From the NCBI GenBank assembly GCA_963575745.1, contig CAUYUJ010016477.1, positions 94,501 through 158,500 of the forward strand: 64,000 bases of DNA. Reading direction: 5' to 3'. Position numbers and translations under genes: made by a program. Of the stretch, positions 47,725 through 58,523 are shown in pieces. This DNA comes from Prorocentrum cordatum (Eukaryota > Sar > Dinophyceae > Prorocentrales > Prorocentraceae). Numbering within the stretch: position 1 is the first letter of the stretch; every line of letters starts with the position of its first letter. A model generated the notes under the pieces. The model worked only from the letters and a program-made list of their open reading frames with translations. It was not told where the DNA came from and searched no databases.

Positions 47725-49555
47725 AGGAGAGAAACCATGACGGCAATCTGTGGATAAAGGACCTGTCTGTGTTCGGGCACGGATCTGCTGTGGATTGTCC
47801 ACCTCTGAACGGCCTCACTGCAAGGCAAGCTCCGGGTCGGGCCCATGAGAGCGGCCCTGACCCCGTCTCTCCCCAGACGGTTACACGGCTCGTCGATACA
47901 GATTCAGGACATCCCCTGACATCGCCACGATGGCCTGGACAACACACCCCGACAAGCTCCGCGAGAACCAACAAAACACTCCTGAACATTTGGCATGCCC
48001 GATGTGGGTACGGGAAACATGTGTACAATGACCAACAACACATGCTGTCCAACACTATCAGCGGCTGCTCAGAAGGACCTCGTCCGTGGCGACACCGACA
48101 ACGAATCCTAAGAAATGCTGCTGGTTTTCGTTCCCAGTCGCTCCGTATCCATCTTGGTCGTACTGAAGCGTGCTCTCCCGAGGAGCATGGGGGAACGAAC
48201 GCTCGCAGGGATGCACCACGCACCACGGCCCCGTAAGATGAAGCACAAGGCGGCATCCTCGGACCGCTCCCGTGCGGCACGAACCGTATCGGGCTGCAGT
48301 GGGGAATCGGATAATCAATATGTGCACCCTGTAGGCGAGCTTGGCGGAGAAAACACCGCCTCCCGCTCTGTCCAATCATTCACGAGTGCGTGCCAAGCAC
48401 TTTTCTGTGGGGTTGTCAAGCACGCGCTGCCCGCGATCGGGGCCGAGGACAGTCTCTGGGGTACTTCGCGAAGCATGCCGCGCGGATCCTTGTTCGCGGT
48501 CGGAAGCTCGTCGCAAGCGACGCTGCAGCCCCAACCGATCACAAGGATGCAACAGCACAACCACTGTCTTGGGCGTATACAGCCGCAACCCAGAGAGAAC
48601 TCCTCGAGCACGTGCGTCAATGATCAAGTGACTGATCCTCTGAAACATGTCGTCCACCCCGCCGGCACATAGCAGCGGCGACATGGCAAATGCTCGTCTG
48701 GTGAGGGCGGCGAGGACCAGCAGTACTCACAGAGGGAGACAGGCGCCCGCCTCACGGAGCCGCGGGGTGGGATCGATGATGGACGAGCAGGAGGGGAGAG
48801 GGACGAGAAAGAGGAGGCGGGTCGAGGGGACGAAGCGTGGGATGCAGCTTAGTGATTTGGCGCCGCGGCGCAGCGTGTGAGGCCCGCCCTTCTTCTCCCA
48901 GACTTTCGAGAAACCTTCGTTGCTCTTGTCTGGATTTTCGAGGAGGGGAAGGGGGAAGGAGGGTTGCGCGCGTGTTCGCGCGTCCGTTGGGAGAACGGAA
49001 ATATCTGGGGACACACACAGTCTAATGACGAACGCACTGTCGGGAAGCATCGCTTGCCCGGGTGAGGGGGGCGCCGGTCTGGTTTTCGCTTGTCCCCAGG
49101 CCTCCTTACGCGCGCCCATTAAGATTCGGTCTGTGGCCTCTGGGCCCCATGCCAGAGGCAACCCCTGCGTCCAAGGGGCTTAATTCGAACGGCCCGCGCG
49201 CAGCAGAGGGCACGCGTGCAACGCCTGGGTACTGTGCTCTGTCCTGTGTCCTCGAGGGCCAGGGGGTGCCCGCAGGAGTCGCTCTCCTGTCGCCACGGCC
49301 GGGTTGCCGCGCTCGGCGGTGTGCAGCAGCGCCAGCGGCATTCCCCTGCCAGGGGCGCACGCTTCACGCTGCGAGTGGAGTGTGCTGTGCTTCCCCGCCA
49401 GAGCCCGCAGTAGAGCGCGCGCAACCTTCTACATCGCCGAGCTCGCGCGCACCATGGCGAAGTTCGAATGCACCTTCGTCAACTACACCATCGAAGCTAA
49501 AATTTTTACCCACAGTATGCCTAAACAGCGGGAAGGTCTTATGATCTTGTCAAGT
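47725..49555. other. Mostly single-copy DNA, no assignable gene
   Basis: Frames of 100-200 codons are open on both strands but show no domain. Around 49430..49500 a plus-strand frame (FYIAELARTMAKFECTFVNY) has protein-like composition; too short to call. Confidence 0.4.
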
Positions 49556-49557
49556 TT

Positions 49558-49588
49558 GTCAGTGTGTGTGTGTGTATGTGCGTGTGTG
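49558..49588. repeat. GT dinucleotide repeat
   Basis: GTGTGTGTGTGTATGTGCGTGTGTG. Confidence 0.85.
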
Positions 49589-49798
49589 CCTTTTCCTTCT
49601 TGTAAGCCCCGCCCGACCCCAACGGCGCGTGGGCATGTCACAGGCCGGTCCGGGTCCTCTTCCTGCCCTCGCGCTGGAAGGCGTCCTGCAGTGCCTCGAG
49701 GACGCACGGGCAGTAGGCGGAAGCATCGTACGCCTCGCGCACCCTCCCAGAGGAGCGCGCGAAAGCCAGGCAGACCTCCCGGAGCCTAGATAGAAAAA

Positions 49799-49989
49799 GG
49801 AAAAACGGCATAACCATAAACTTTTGGTGCTCCGCGCGGGTTTCTTGGATCTGCGCTGGGCGTTGGAACCCCCCTCCCTGGCGCGTGGAGCGCACTAGGG
49901 GCGGCGCTGGAGGCGCCGCCGGGGGGGGGGCCCAGCGCAGATCCAAGAAATCCGTGAGGAGCTCCAAAAGTTCATGTTTATGTTTTTTT
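49799..49989. repeat. Hairpin element H, copy 4
   Basis: Arms from AAAAACGGCATAACCATAAA through CGCGCGGGTTTCTTGGATC, paired with GATCCAAGAAATCCGTGAGG and AAAAGTTCATGTTTATG at the right. The centre includes GGCGGCGCTGGAGGCGCCGC. It is the longest arm set of the family. Confidence 0.88.
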
Positions 49990-50132
49990 TGTTCTTCGAT
50001 CTTGGGGAAACCAAAAGGTACCGATACCGCTGCTCCCCGGATCTCTGCCGGGGTGCGTTCTGACCAGGATTTCGAGGCGAATCCAGCGGTGGCGAGGAGG
50101 GCCGCCCAGGAGGTCCAAAAAGAGGAGGAAAA

Positions 50133-51583
50133 CATGATCGACCCACGAACCCGGAAAGGAATATAGAAATGTAAGGCATGGCAACGTTTGAAAGACACCC
50201 GATTGGGCGACGGGCAAATGCAATGCTTAATGTATCGATTTTGATGTACCGTGCCGTGGGCTGTGCTGTGCTGCGCTGTGCTGAACTGCGACGTGCCATG
50301 CCGCGATTGTGCTCTATAGCGTTGTGGATCGAGTCCTCCTTTGCATCCGAATCCTGACCGAACTGATCTGGATCTTAAGCTCGAGCTGCCTCAGCACATA
50401 GTAGCTGCCTCAGAGCTAACTGACAGGGGAACATGCCAGGAGGACGCGCCGCGGAACGTCCCAAGGGACGCGCCAGGCGACGTGCCAAGGGACGTGCCAC
50501 GAAGACGCACCGCGGGACGTGCCGAGGGGACGCGCTACGGAACGTGCCAATGGACGTGCCAATGGACGTGCCAGGAGACGCGCCGCGCGACGTGCCAGGG
50601 GGACTCGCCACGGGACGCGCCATGGAACGTGCCGAAGTTGCAATGCTGAGTGTATCGATCTTGATGTACCGTGCCGTGGGCTGTGCTGTGCTGCGCTGTG
50701 CTGAACTGCGACGTGCCATGCCGCGATTGTGCTCTATAGCGTTGTGGATCGAGTCCTCCTTTGCACACGAGTCCTGACCGAACCGACCTAGATCTTAAGC
50801 TCGAGCGGCCTCAGCACATAGTAGCTGCCCCAGAGCTAATGGACAGGGGGACATGCCAGGAGGACGCGCCGCGGAACGTCCCAAGGGACGCGCCAGGCGA
50901 CGTGCCAAGGGACGTGCCATGGGCACGCACCGCGGGACGTGCCAAGGGGACGCGCTACGGAACGAGCCAATGGACGTGCACCGCGCGACGTGCCAGGGGG
51001 ACTCGCCACGGGACGCTCCGCGGAACGTGCCAGGCAACGTGCCAGGCTGCAATGCTAAGGGTATCGATATTGATGTACCGTGCTGAGGGCTGTGCTGTGC
51101 CTGGGCGACCTGGACACGTGAAAACACGATTTTCCCTCAAGACGTTCTCAGCACATCCTCATGCTAGACATCCGCCTGGACAACCTGGACACGCGCAAAC
51201 AAGCGTCTCGATCGAGACTTCCTCGACACCGCCTCATGCTAGACATCCGCCTGGGCAACTTGGACACGTGAAAACAAGCCTCTGGTTCGAGACATCCTCA
51301 ACAAATCCTCATGCTAGACACACGTCTGGGCAACCTGGAGGCGTGAAACTAAGCGTCTCGCTCGAAACATCCTCAAAACCTGGGCACGTGAAAACAAGCA
51401 TTTCACCTGAGAGATCCTCTGAATTCAGGTCCCCAGGAGAGCACAATATATACAATACAAAACAAGCGTTTCGCTCGAGACATCCTCAACAAATTCTGAA
51501 AATCAAGTTCGCCGGCCCAAGTCGCAGGGGGGCCGGGGGGTTAACCTACTAAAAGAGAACCCTGGGCCCGCGCCCTTTCCGGG
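50133..51583 (+). mobile_element. Composite repeat element E, copy 3
   Basis: Left end CATGATCGACCCACGAACCC, two ~420-bp units (about 50228 and 50650), CTGGGCAACCTGGACACG and TTTCGCTCGAGACATCCTC repeats, right end AACCCTGGGCCCGCGCCCTT then TCCGGG. It is followed after two bases by the left end of copy 4. Confidence 0.87.
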
Positions 51584-51585
51584 AA

Positions 51586-53069
51586 CATGATCGACCCACG
51601 AACCCGGAAAGGAATGTAGAACTGTAACACATGGCAGCGTTTTCAAAGACACCTGATTGGGTGACGGGCAAATGCAATACTGAAGGTATCGATCTTGATG
51701 TACCCTGCCGAGGGCTGTGCTGTGCTGCGCCGTGCTGAATTGCGATGTGCCATGGCGCGACTGTGCTCTATAGCCTCGTGGATCGAGTCCTCCTTTGCAT
51801 CCGAGTCCTGACCGAACTGATCTGGATCTTAAGCTCGAGCTGCCTGAACACATAGTAGCTGCCCCAGAGCTAATGGACAGGGGAACATGCCAGGAGGACG
51901 CGCCGCGAAACGTCCCAAGGGATGCGCCAGGCGACGTGCCAGGGGACGTGCCATGGGGTCGCACCGCGGGACGTGCCAAGGGGACGCGCTACGGAACGTG
52001 CCAATGGATGTGCCACGGGATGTGCCAGGGGACGCGCGACGCGACGTGCCAGGGGGACTCGCCAAAGGACGCCCCACGGAACGTGCCAAGGAACGTGCCA
52101 AGTTGCAATGCTGAGTGCATCGACCTTGATGTACCGTGCCGAAATCAGTGCTGTGCTGCGCCGTGCTGAATTGCGATGTGCCATGGCGCGATTGTGCTCT
52201 ATAGCCTCGTGGATCGAGTCCTCCTTTGCATCCGAGTCCTGACCGAACTGATCTGGATCTTAAGCTCGAGCTGCCTGAACACATAGTAGCTGCCCCAGAG
52301 CTAATGGACAGGGGAACATGCCAGGAGGACGCGACGCAGAACGTCTCAAGGGACGCGCCAAGCGACGTGCCAAGGGACGTGCCATGGGGACGCACCGCGG
52401 GACCTGCCAAGGGGACGCGCTACGGAACGTGCTGGGGACAAGCGTTTCGCTCGAGACATCCTGTCAAAATCATTTGAATTCCTACGCGCGGGACGCTGCA
52501 CGCGCGAGACATCCTCGGAATTCCTGCGAGCGGGACGTGAAAACAAGCATTTCGCCTGAGACATCCTTTGAATTCTGGCCCCCCACGAGGCCACCGCTCG
52601 AGACATCCTCCAATTTTGCAAAACCAGCGTTTCGCTCGAGACATCCTCAACAAATTATGAAAAACAAGCGTTTCGCTCGAGACATCCTGTCAAAATCCCA
52701 AGAAATCCAAATACCCGCGCGCGGGACGCGGCACGCGCGAGACATCCTTGGAATTCCTGCGCGAGGGGCGCTTTTCCGTGTCGCGGTCGGCTCTGCAAAA
52801 CCAGCGTGTCGCTCGAGACATCCTCAACAAATTCTGAAACCAAGCGTTTCGCTCGAGACATCCCCAACTCTGCAAAACCAGCGTCTCGCTCGAGACCTCC
52901 TCAACAAATTCTGAAAAACAAGCGTTTCGCTCGAGACATCCTCAAAAATAATTTCGCCGGCCCTACTCCGTGCGTGCCCGCTCGCAAAACAATTTCGCCG
53001 GCCCAAGTCGCAGGGGGGCCGGGGGGTTAACCAACTAAAAGAGAACCCTGGGCCCACGCCCTTTCCGGG
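51586..53069 (+). mobile_element. Composite repeat element E, copy 4
   Basis: Same architecture: left end at 51586, units near 51688 and 52112 (second truncated), several AAACAAGCGTTTCGCTCGAG repeats, right end with CGCCGGCCCAAGTCGCAGGG and CCCTTTCCGGG. Copies 3 and 4 are head-to-tail. Confidence 0.87.
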
Positions 53070-53189
53070 AAAAAAAGAAAAGGCAGCGGCATGGCTACCT
53101 TTTCCTCCCCTGGGACCTCCTCGAGCCTGGATGCTCCGTGCAGCACCGCCGCCTCCAGCGTGGGCTCGAGCCCCTCGGCGGTGACCTTC

Positions 53190-53470
53190 GGTCGGGCATG
53201 TCCCCCTACCGGCGGATTTGGGACGAAAAATAAAACAATTGAAAAACATGCGCAAACATAGTCGAAACATCGTCCCCAGACATTTTTTTCTTGACAAGTT
53301 TTGAACAGTCCTCCTGTAGAGGGACAGGCCCGAATTAACGTTAGGTCGGGCATGTCCCCCTATACGCGGATTTTGGACGAAAAATCAAAATATTCAAACC
53401 ATTCAGAAGTAGTCAAAACATATTCAAAAATAGTCCCCAGAGTATTTCTTGACTATTTGTACCTAACAGC
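53190..53470. repeat. ~154-bp tandem duplication
   Basis: GGTCGGGCATGTCCCCCTA starts units at 53190 and 53344; both continue with GCGGATTT, GGACGAAAAAT and CCCCAGA then TTTCTTGAC. The first unit includes the TCCTGTAGAGGGACAGGCCC motif shared with 3375 and 54430. Confidence 0.8.
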
Positions 53471-53605
53471 TTTTGCTGATAGGTTTCTAGTGGTCTCAAA
53501 AGATAGCAGCAGATGGCTCCACAAGGGGGTCGGGGCGGGACCCGGGGCGGTGCCGCCGAAGCCCGAATCGCTTGGGACATCCTCGCAAAATCGCTCTTGG
53601 TGCTC

Positions 53606-53936
53606 CCAGAACTCCATTCCCGGGCCACATTTTGGATGCCCGGAGCCAACCGTAAGCCACTTCGTGCTCTTCGACTTCCCAGAACTCCATTCCCGGGCCA
53701 CCTTTTGGATGCCCGGAGCCAACTGTAGGCCACTTCGTGCTCTTCGATTTCCCAGAACTCCATTCCCGGGCCACATTTTGGATGCCCGGAGCCAACTGTA
53801 GGCCACTTCGTGCTCTTCAAGTTCCCAGAACTCCATTCCTGGGCATGATTTTGAATGCCCGGAGCCAACTGTAGGCCACTTCGTGTTCTTCTAGTTCCCA
53901 GAATTCCATTCCTGGGCCACATTTTGAATGCTGAGG
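53606..53936. repeat. 73-bp tandem repeat, about 4.5 units
   Basis: CCCAGAACTCCATTCC recurs at a 73-bp period (about 53605, 53678, 53751, 53824, 53897), each unit with GGGCCACATTTTGGATGCCC and GGCCACTTCGTGCTCTTC. Seventy-three is not a multiple of three, so no repeat protein is implied. Confidence 0.92.
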
Positions 53937-54292
53937 CAGGCTGATGCTGCGGCCGAGGCAGGCTGAGGCTGAGGCAGGCTGAGGCTGAGGCCGAGGCTGA
54001 AGGCAGACTGAGGCTGAGGCTGAAGCAGACTGAGGCTGAGGCTGAGGCTGGCTGAGGCTGAGGCTGAAGCAGGCTGATGCTGAGGCAGGCTGAGGCTGAG
54101 GCTGAGGCTGATGCAGGCTGAGGCTGAGGCAGGCTGAGGCTGAGGCCGAGGCTGAAGGCAGACTGAGGCTGAGGCTGAAGCAGGCTGAGGCTGAGGCTGA
54201 GGCAGGCTGAGGCTGAGGCAGGCTGAGGCTGAGGCTGAGGCAGGCTGAGGCTGAGGCTGTGACTGCGACTGCCGTTGCCGCTGCGACTGTCA
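53937..54292. repeat. GCTGAG hexamer minisatellite
   Basis: GCTGAGGCAGGCTGAGGCTG-type repeats. The minus-strand frame rich in Ser, Ala and Leu is produced by the repeat. Confidence 0.93.
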
Positions 54293-54454
54293 TCGCGAAT
54301 GCGACTACGACTGCGAGAACAGCAGAATTCTACAACTGGATTTTCATCTGAATCTCAAGGGGAATGCTTTCAGATATGCTTCTACACATCGCTGTTAGGT
54401 TGCTTTGCCGGGATAATTGAATACTCCTCCAGTATAGGGACAGGCCCGACTTAA

Positions 54455-54622
54455 CGGCGACCCCGCGCTCCAGGCGCTCGGCCAGCACGGCCGCGAGGCC
54501 CGTCATCTGCCAGCAGTGGGCCACGGCGAAGGCCCCCGCGAGGTCCCTCTGCAGCGTGGCCGCGCCCGCGGCGGCCGCCGCCCGCAGCCAGGAGAAGTTC
54601 CTCCTCGTGATCCTGGGAAGAA
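54455..54622 (-). pseudogene. Possible captured exon fragment
   Basis: In one minus-strand frame: ITRRNFSWLRAAAAAGAATL, then QRDLAGAFAVAHCWQMTGLA and AVLAERLERGVAV. Third positions are nearly all G or C, as in the transporter gene, while the flanks are repeat-derived. About 55 residues, open at both ends, with no recognised family. Confidence 0.3.
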
Positions 54623-54825
54623 CAGCCCCAGACTCTCGCGTTGTGAAAACATCACGACGGGCGGCTTGCTGCCATCTTCGGCCTCCGGGGGTCCTTGCCG
54701 GGCCTCGGGGCCGTCAAGAAACGACCCAGGATGAAAAGCCGGTCCCGGGGAAGGGGTCCAGACCTCTGGGGGTCGCGTCGTGAAGAAATCACGACGTCGG
54801 GGATCTGGGACGAAAGCGGCAGAAG
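54623..54825. other. No gene seen
   Basis: Short mixed stretch; two related blocks GTGAAAACATCACGACGG and GTGAAGAAATCACGACGTC suggest a ~140-bp duplication. Confidence 0.45.
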
Positions 54826-54984
54826 CATAACCTTTCGGAGGTCCGTGAGGGTTTCTTGCATCGGCGCTGGCCCCCCCCCCTCCATGGCGAGATTAGAGCG
54901 CGCCAAGGGCGGCGCCAGAGGCACCGCCGGGGGGGGGGGGGGGCGAGCACCGATTCAAGACATCCGCGAGGGGCTCTGAAAATC
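54826..54984. repeat. Hairpin element H, copy 5
   Basis: Left arm TTTCGGAGGTCCGTGAGGG with CATCGGCGCTGG; right arm CACCGATTCAAGACATCCGC then GAGGGGCTCTGAAAA. More diverged than copies 1, 3 and 4. Confidence 0.75.
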
Positions 54985-56216
54985 CCACCAGTCCGCTGGG
55001 CGTAGGTGGTCTAGAGCGTTTACTCTTCCAACCCCTTCTTCCCCTTCGGGGAAGGGTTTATCACTGTTCCCTAATAATAAACACCCCCTCCCCCCCGGCG
55101 ACTGGTAACCAACCCAGAACCATGCGGGCCCACCCCCACCATCCCTTGTAAAGAACCATACAAAGCACACTCTGCCTCTAAATTCAAAGCATGCGCAGCC
55201 AACCCGATGCGGCCTCCCCCCACCATCCCTGTCAACAAACAATACAGAATACACTTGGCGGCGGCGGCGGCTGCGGCGGCTGCGGTGGCGGCGGCGGCTG
55301 CGGCGGCGGCGGCGGATTGGCCCCCAGTAGCTGCCTATCCAAAGACGACTGCTGAATATGCTGACTCTCTGGCCAGACTCGGGTGCTACGTATGTGTTGG
55401 GAGGGCGGGTGGGAGTGAGCGAGACGGCTTGCGGGCGGGGAAGGAGTCTTGACCCCTCCCCCTACCCCCTCCCCTGGACCTGGACGGGGGGTTTCGCGAG
55501 GGGTTGGAGCGTCCACGATGGCCCAAGATGGCTCCAAAAACGCCTCGGAGAGCCCAAGGTGAGCTCCAAGATGGCCCAGGATAGCCTAAGATGCCTCAAG
55601 ATGGCTCCGAAGATGCTCCCTCCAAGAAGCCTCAAGACCGCCTCACGACGGCTCCAAGAAGCTAAAGAGCTTCCCAAGGAGGCCTCCAAGAGGCCAAATT
55701 TCGTCAACTACCCAAGGGAAACCAGTGACTTTTGCCTTCTCGCTTTTTCGCTTCCGATGGCCATTCGAGGCCTCAAGATGGTTCCAAGATGGCCCAAGAG
55801 AGCCCCAACAGGGCCCCAAGAGAGCTCCCAGACGGCCCCAAAAGCGCCCAAGAGCGCCTCAAGAGGGGTCCAGGAAGCTATTTTTGGGGCTCCCGAGGGG
55901 GGGGTGCAATTGAAGCTCCCCTTTTTTTTGATCGACTTCCTCCAAGATGGCCCCAAGAGGCGCCCAGGAGGCCCCAAGAAGAGGCCCCCAAGAGACCCCC
56001 AACAGGACCCCAAGCGGCCCCCCCGAGGCATCCAAGACGCCCAAGAGTCCCTCAGGACCGCCAAGAGACCCCCAAGACGTCCCAAGAGGCCTCCAACAAG
56101 TGCCCAAGAGATACCCCAAGAGGCTCCGAGAGGCATTCAATAGACCTCTGGCCCTTTTGCTCGCCCTCCTCCTCCTGCTCCCCCTTCCTCCTCCTACTCC
56201 TTTTGTTTCCTCTTTC
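54985..56216 (+). repeat. Segmental duplication, unit 1 (K - GGC - M - F)
   Basis: Order: repeat K copy 3 (54985..55160), linker with CTCTGCCTCTAAATTC and CATGCGCAGCCAACC, GGC triplets (about 55255..55317), GGATTGGCCCCCAGTAGCTG, repeat M (55375..55500), then an F-type CCAAGAGGCCCC array and CTC-rich tail. The same order repeats immediately to the right. Confidence 0.85.
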
Positions 56217-56338
56217 ACCCCCTTCTTCCCCTTCGGGGAGGGGTTTATCACTGTTCCCTATTGATAAACACCCCCTCCCCCAGGCGACTGGGGGCCAACC
56301 CGAGTCCATGACAACACCCCCCACCATCCCTTGTAAAA

Positions 56339-56893
56339 GTTATCCCAGTGCGACCCTACCTAGGAGTTGGAACCCCTAGAAAAGCAGCATTAGTAGTAAC
56401 AGTAACGCTAAGCTAAAGCTAAGCTAAAGCTAAGCTAAAGCTAAGCCACAGCTAAGCTAAAGTTAAGCTAAAGCTAAGCTAAAGCTAAGCTAAAGCTAAG
56501 CTAAAGCTATGCTGAAGCTAAGCTAAAGCTGAGCTAAAGCTGAGCAACAGCTAAGCTAAAGCTAAGCTACAGCTAAACAACAGCTAAGCTAAATCTAAAC
56601 TAAAGCTAAGCGAAACGCTAAGCTAAAGCTAAGCTGCAGCTAAGCTCAAGCTAAGCTAAAGCTAAACGCTAATCGAAAAGCTAAGCGAAACGCTAAGCTA
56701 AAGCTAAGCTACAGCTAAGCTAAAGCTAAGCTAAAGCTAAGGTAAAGCTAAAGCTAAAGCTAAAGCTAAAGCTCCCAGGGGACTGGGGGGAACCGCTCCC
56801 AAGGGACCGGGGGAACCGCCCGGGGCGTGTAGCACTGCCCGGCCCCTTTAAGCTAAGAGAGTAAGAACCCTTCTAGACAGAGCCTAGGTAGGG
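56339..56893 (+). mobile_element. Satellite-carrying element C, copy 2
   Basis: Left end GTTATCCCAGTGCGACC with CCCTACCTAGG (56354..56364); right end CCTAGGTAGGG (56883..56893), its exact inverted match. Interior: about 0.37 kb of AGCTAA-type repeats then GGGGACTGGGGGGAACCGC. It splits a K repeat whose uninterrupted form is at 55138..55165. Confidence 0.88.
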
Positions 56894-56959
56894 AAAAACA
56901 ATACAAAACATACTCTGCCTCCAAATTCGGAACATGCGCAGCCAACATGGTGCGGCCCC

Positions 56960-57090
56960 CCCACCATCCCGGCGGCGGCCGCGGCGGCTGCGGCGGCGGC
57001 GGCGGCGGCGGCGGCGGGGACGGCGGCGGCGGCGGCTGCGGCGGCGGCGGCGGCGGCGGCAGCGGCTGCGGCGGCGGCGGTTGGCAGGGG

Positions 57091-57131
<41 letters not shown>

Positions 57132-57224
57132 GGCGGCGGCGGCGGGGCGGCGGAGGCGGCGGCAGGCGGCGGCAGCGGCGGCGGCGGCGGCGCGCGGCGG
57201 CGGCGGCGGCGGCGGCGGCGGGCA

Positions 57225-57270
<46 letters not shown>
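56960..57270. repeat. GGC trinucleotide expansion
   Basis: About 310 bp of GGC/CGG triplets with few interruptions, versus about 60 bp at the matching position of the neighbouring duplicate. Confidence 0.95.
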
Positions 57271-57957
57271 ATTGGCCCCCAGTAGCTGCCCATCCAAAGA
57301 CGCCTGCTGAATATGCTGAGGCTCGGGCCAGACTCGGGTGCTACGTATGTGTTAGGAGGGCGGGTGGGAGTGAGCGAGACGGCTTGCGGGCGGGGAAGGG
57401 GTCTTGACCCCTCCCACCACCCCCTCCCCTGGACCTGGACGGGGCGTTCCGCGAACGGTCGGAGCGTCCAAAACGGCCTCGGCGAGGAAGCCCAAATCAT
57501 TTGTTTTACTATGGTTTTGGCCCCATTTTGGGGCTCCCGAGGGGGGAGGGTACATGAAGCTCTCCCATTCTTTCACCGATCTCCTCCAAGATGGTCCCAA
57601 GAGCGCCCCCAAGGCTCCCAAGAGCGCCCCTAGAGGGCCCCAAGAGGCGCCCAAGAGGCCTCCGAGAGGCCCCCAAGAGGCCCCCCAAAGGTTTCAAGAG
57701 GATCCCCGAGGCACCGAAGATGCCCCCCAGACGCTCCAAGAGGGCCCCCCGAGGCACCCAAGACGCCCAAGCGCCTCCCAGGACCGCCAAGAGGCTCCCA
57801 AGACGTCCCAAGAGGCCACCAAGAAGCGCCCAAGCGATATCCCAAGAGGCTCCGAGAGGCATCCAAGAGACCTCTGGCCCTTTTACTCGCCCTCCTCCTC
57901 CTGCTCCACCTGCCTTCTACTCCTTCTCTTCTCTTCCTCCTCCTCCTCCTCCTCCTC

Positions 57958-58345
<388 letters not shown>

Positions 58346-58523
58346 ATCTTTCTTCTCCCCACTCCCTCATCCATCCATCCAACATCCTTCTTCTCCTCCT
58401 CCCTCCTTCGAACGGTTCGGCCGTCCACCTCTTTGCTCCCGCACTTCCCTGATCACCTCAACACGCCTGGACATCGTTTCTGGATGGGCTGGTGGGAATA
58501 CGCGAAACGTCTAGAATTTAAGT

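Larger units (their letters stand above)
56217..57957 (+). repeat. Segmental duplication, unit 2, enlarged
   Basis: Repeat K (56217..56338), interrupted by element C copy 2 (56339..56893), then the linker (CTCTGCCTCCAAATTCGG), a much longer GGC tract (about 56960..57270), GGATTGGCCCCCAGTAGCTG, repeat M (57330..57480), an F-type array with GGGGCTCCCGAGGGGGG at its start and CTC triplets at its end. Confidence 0.85.
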
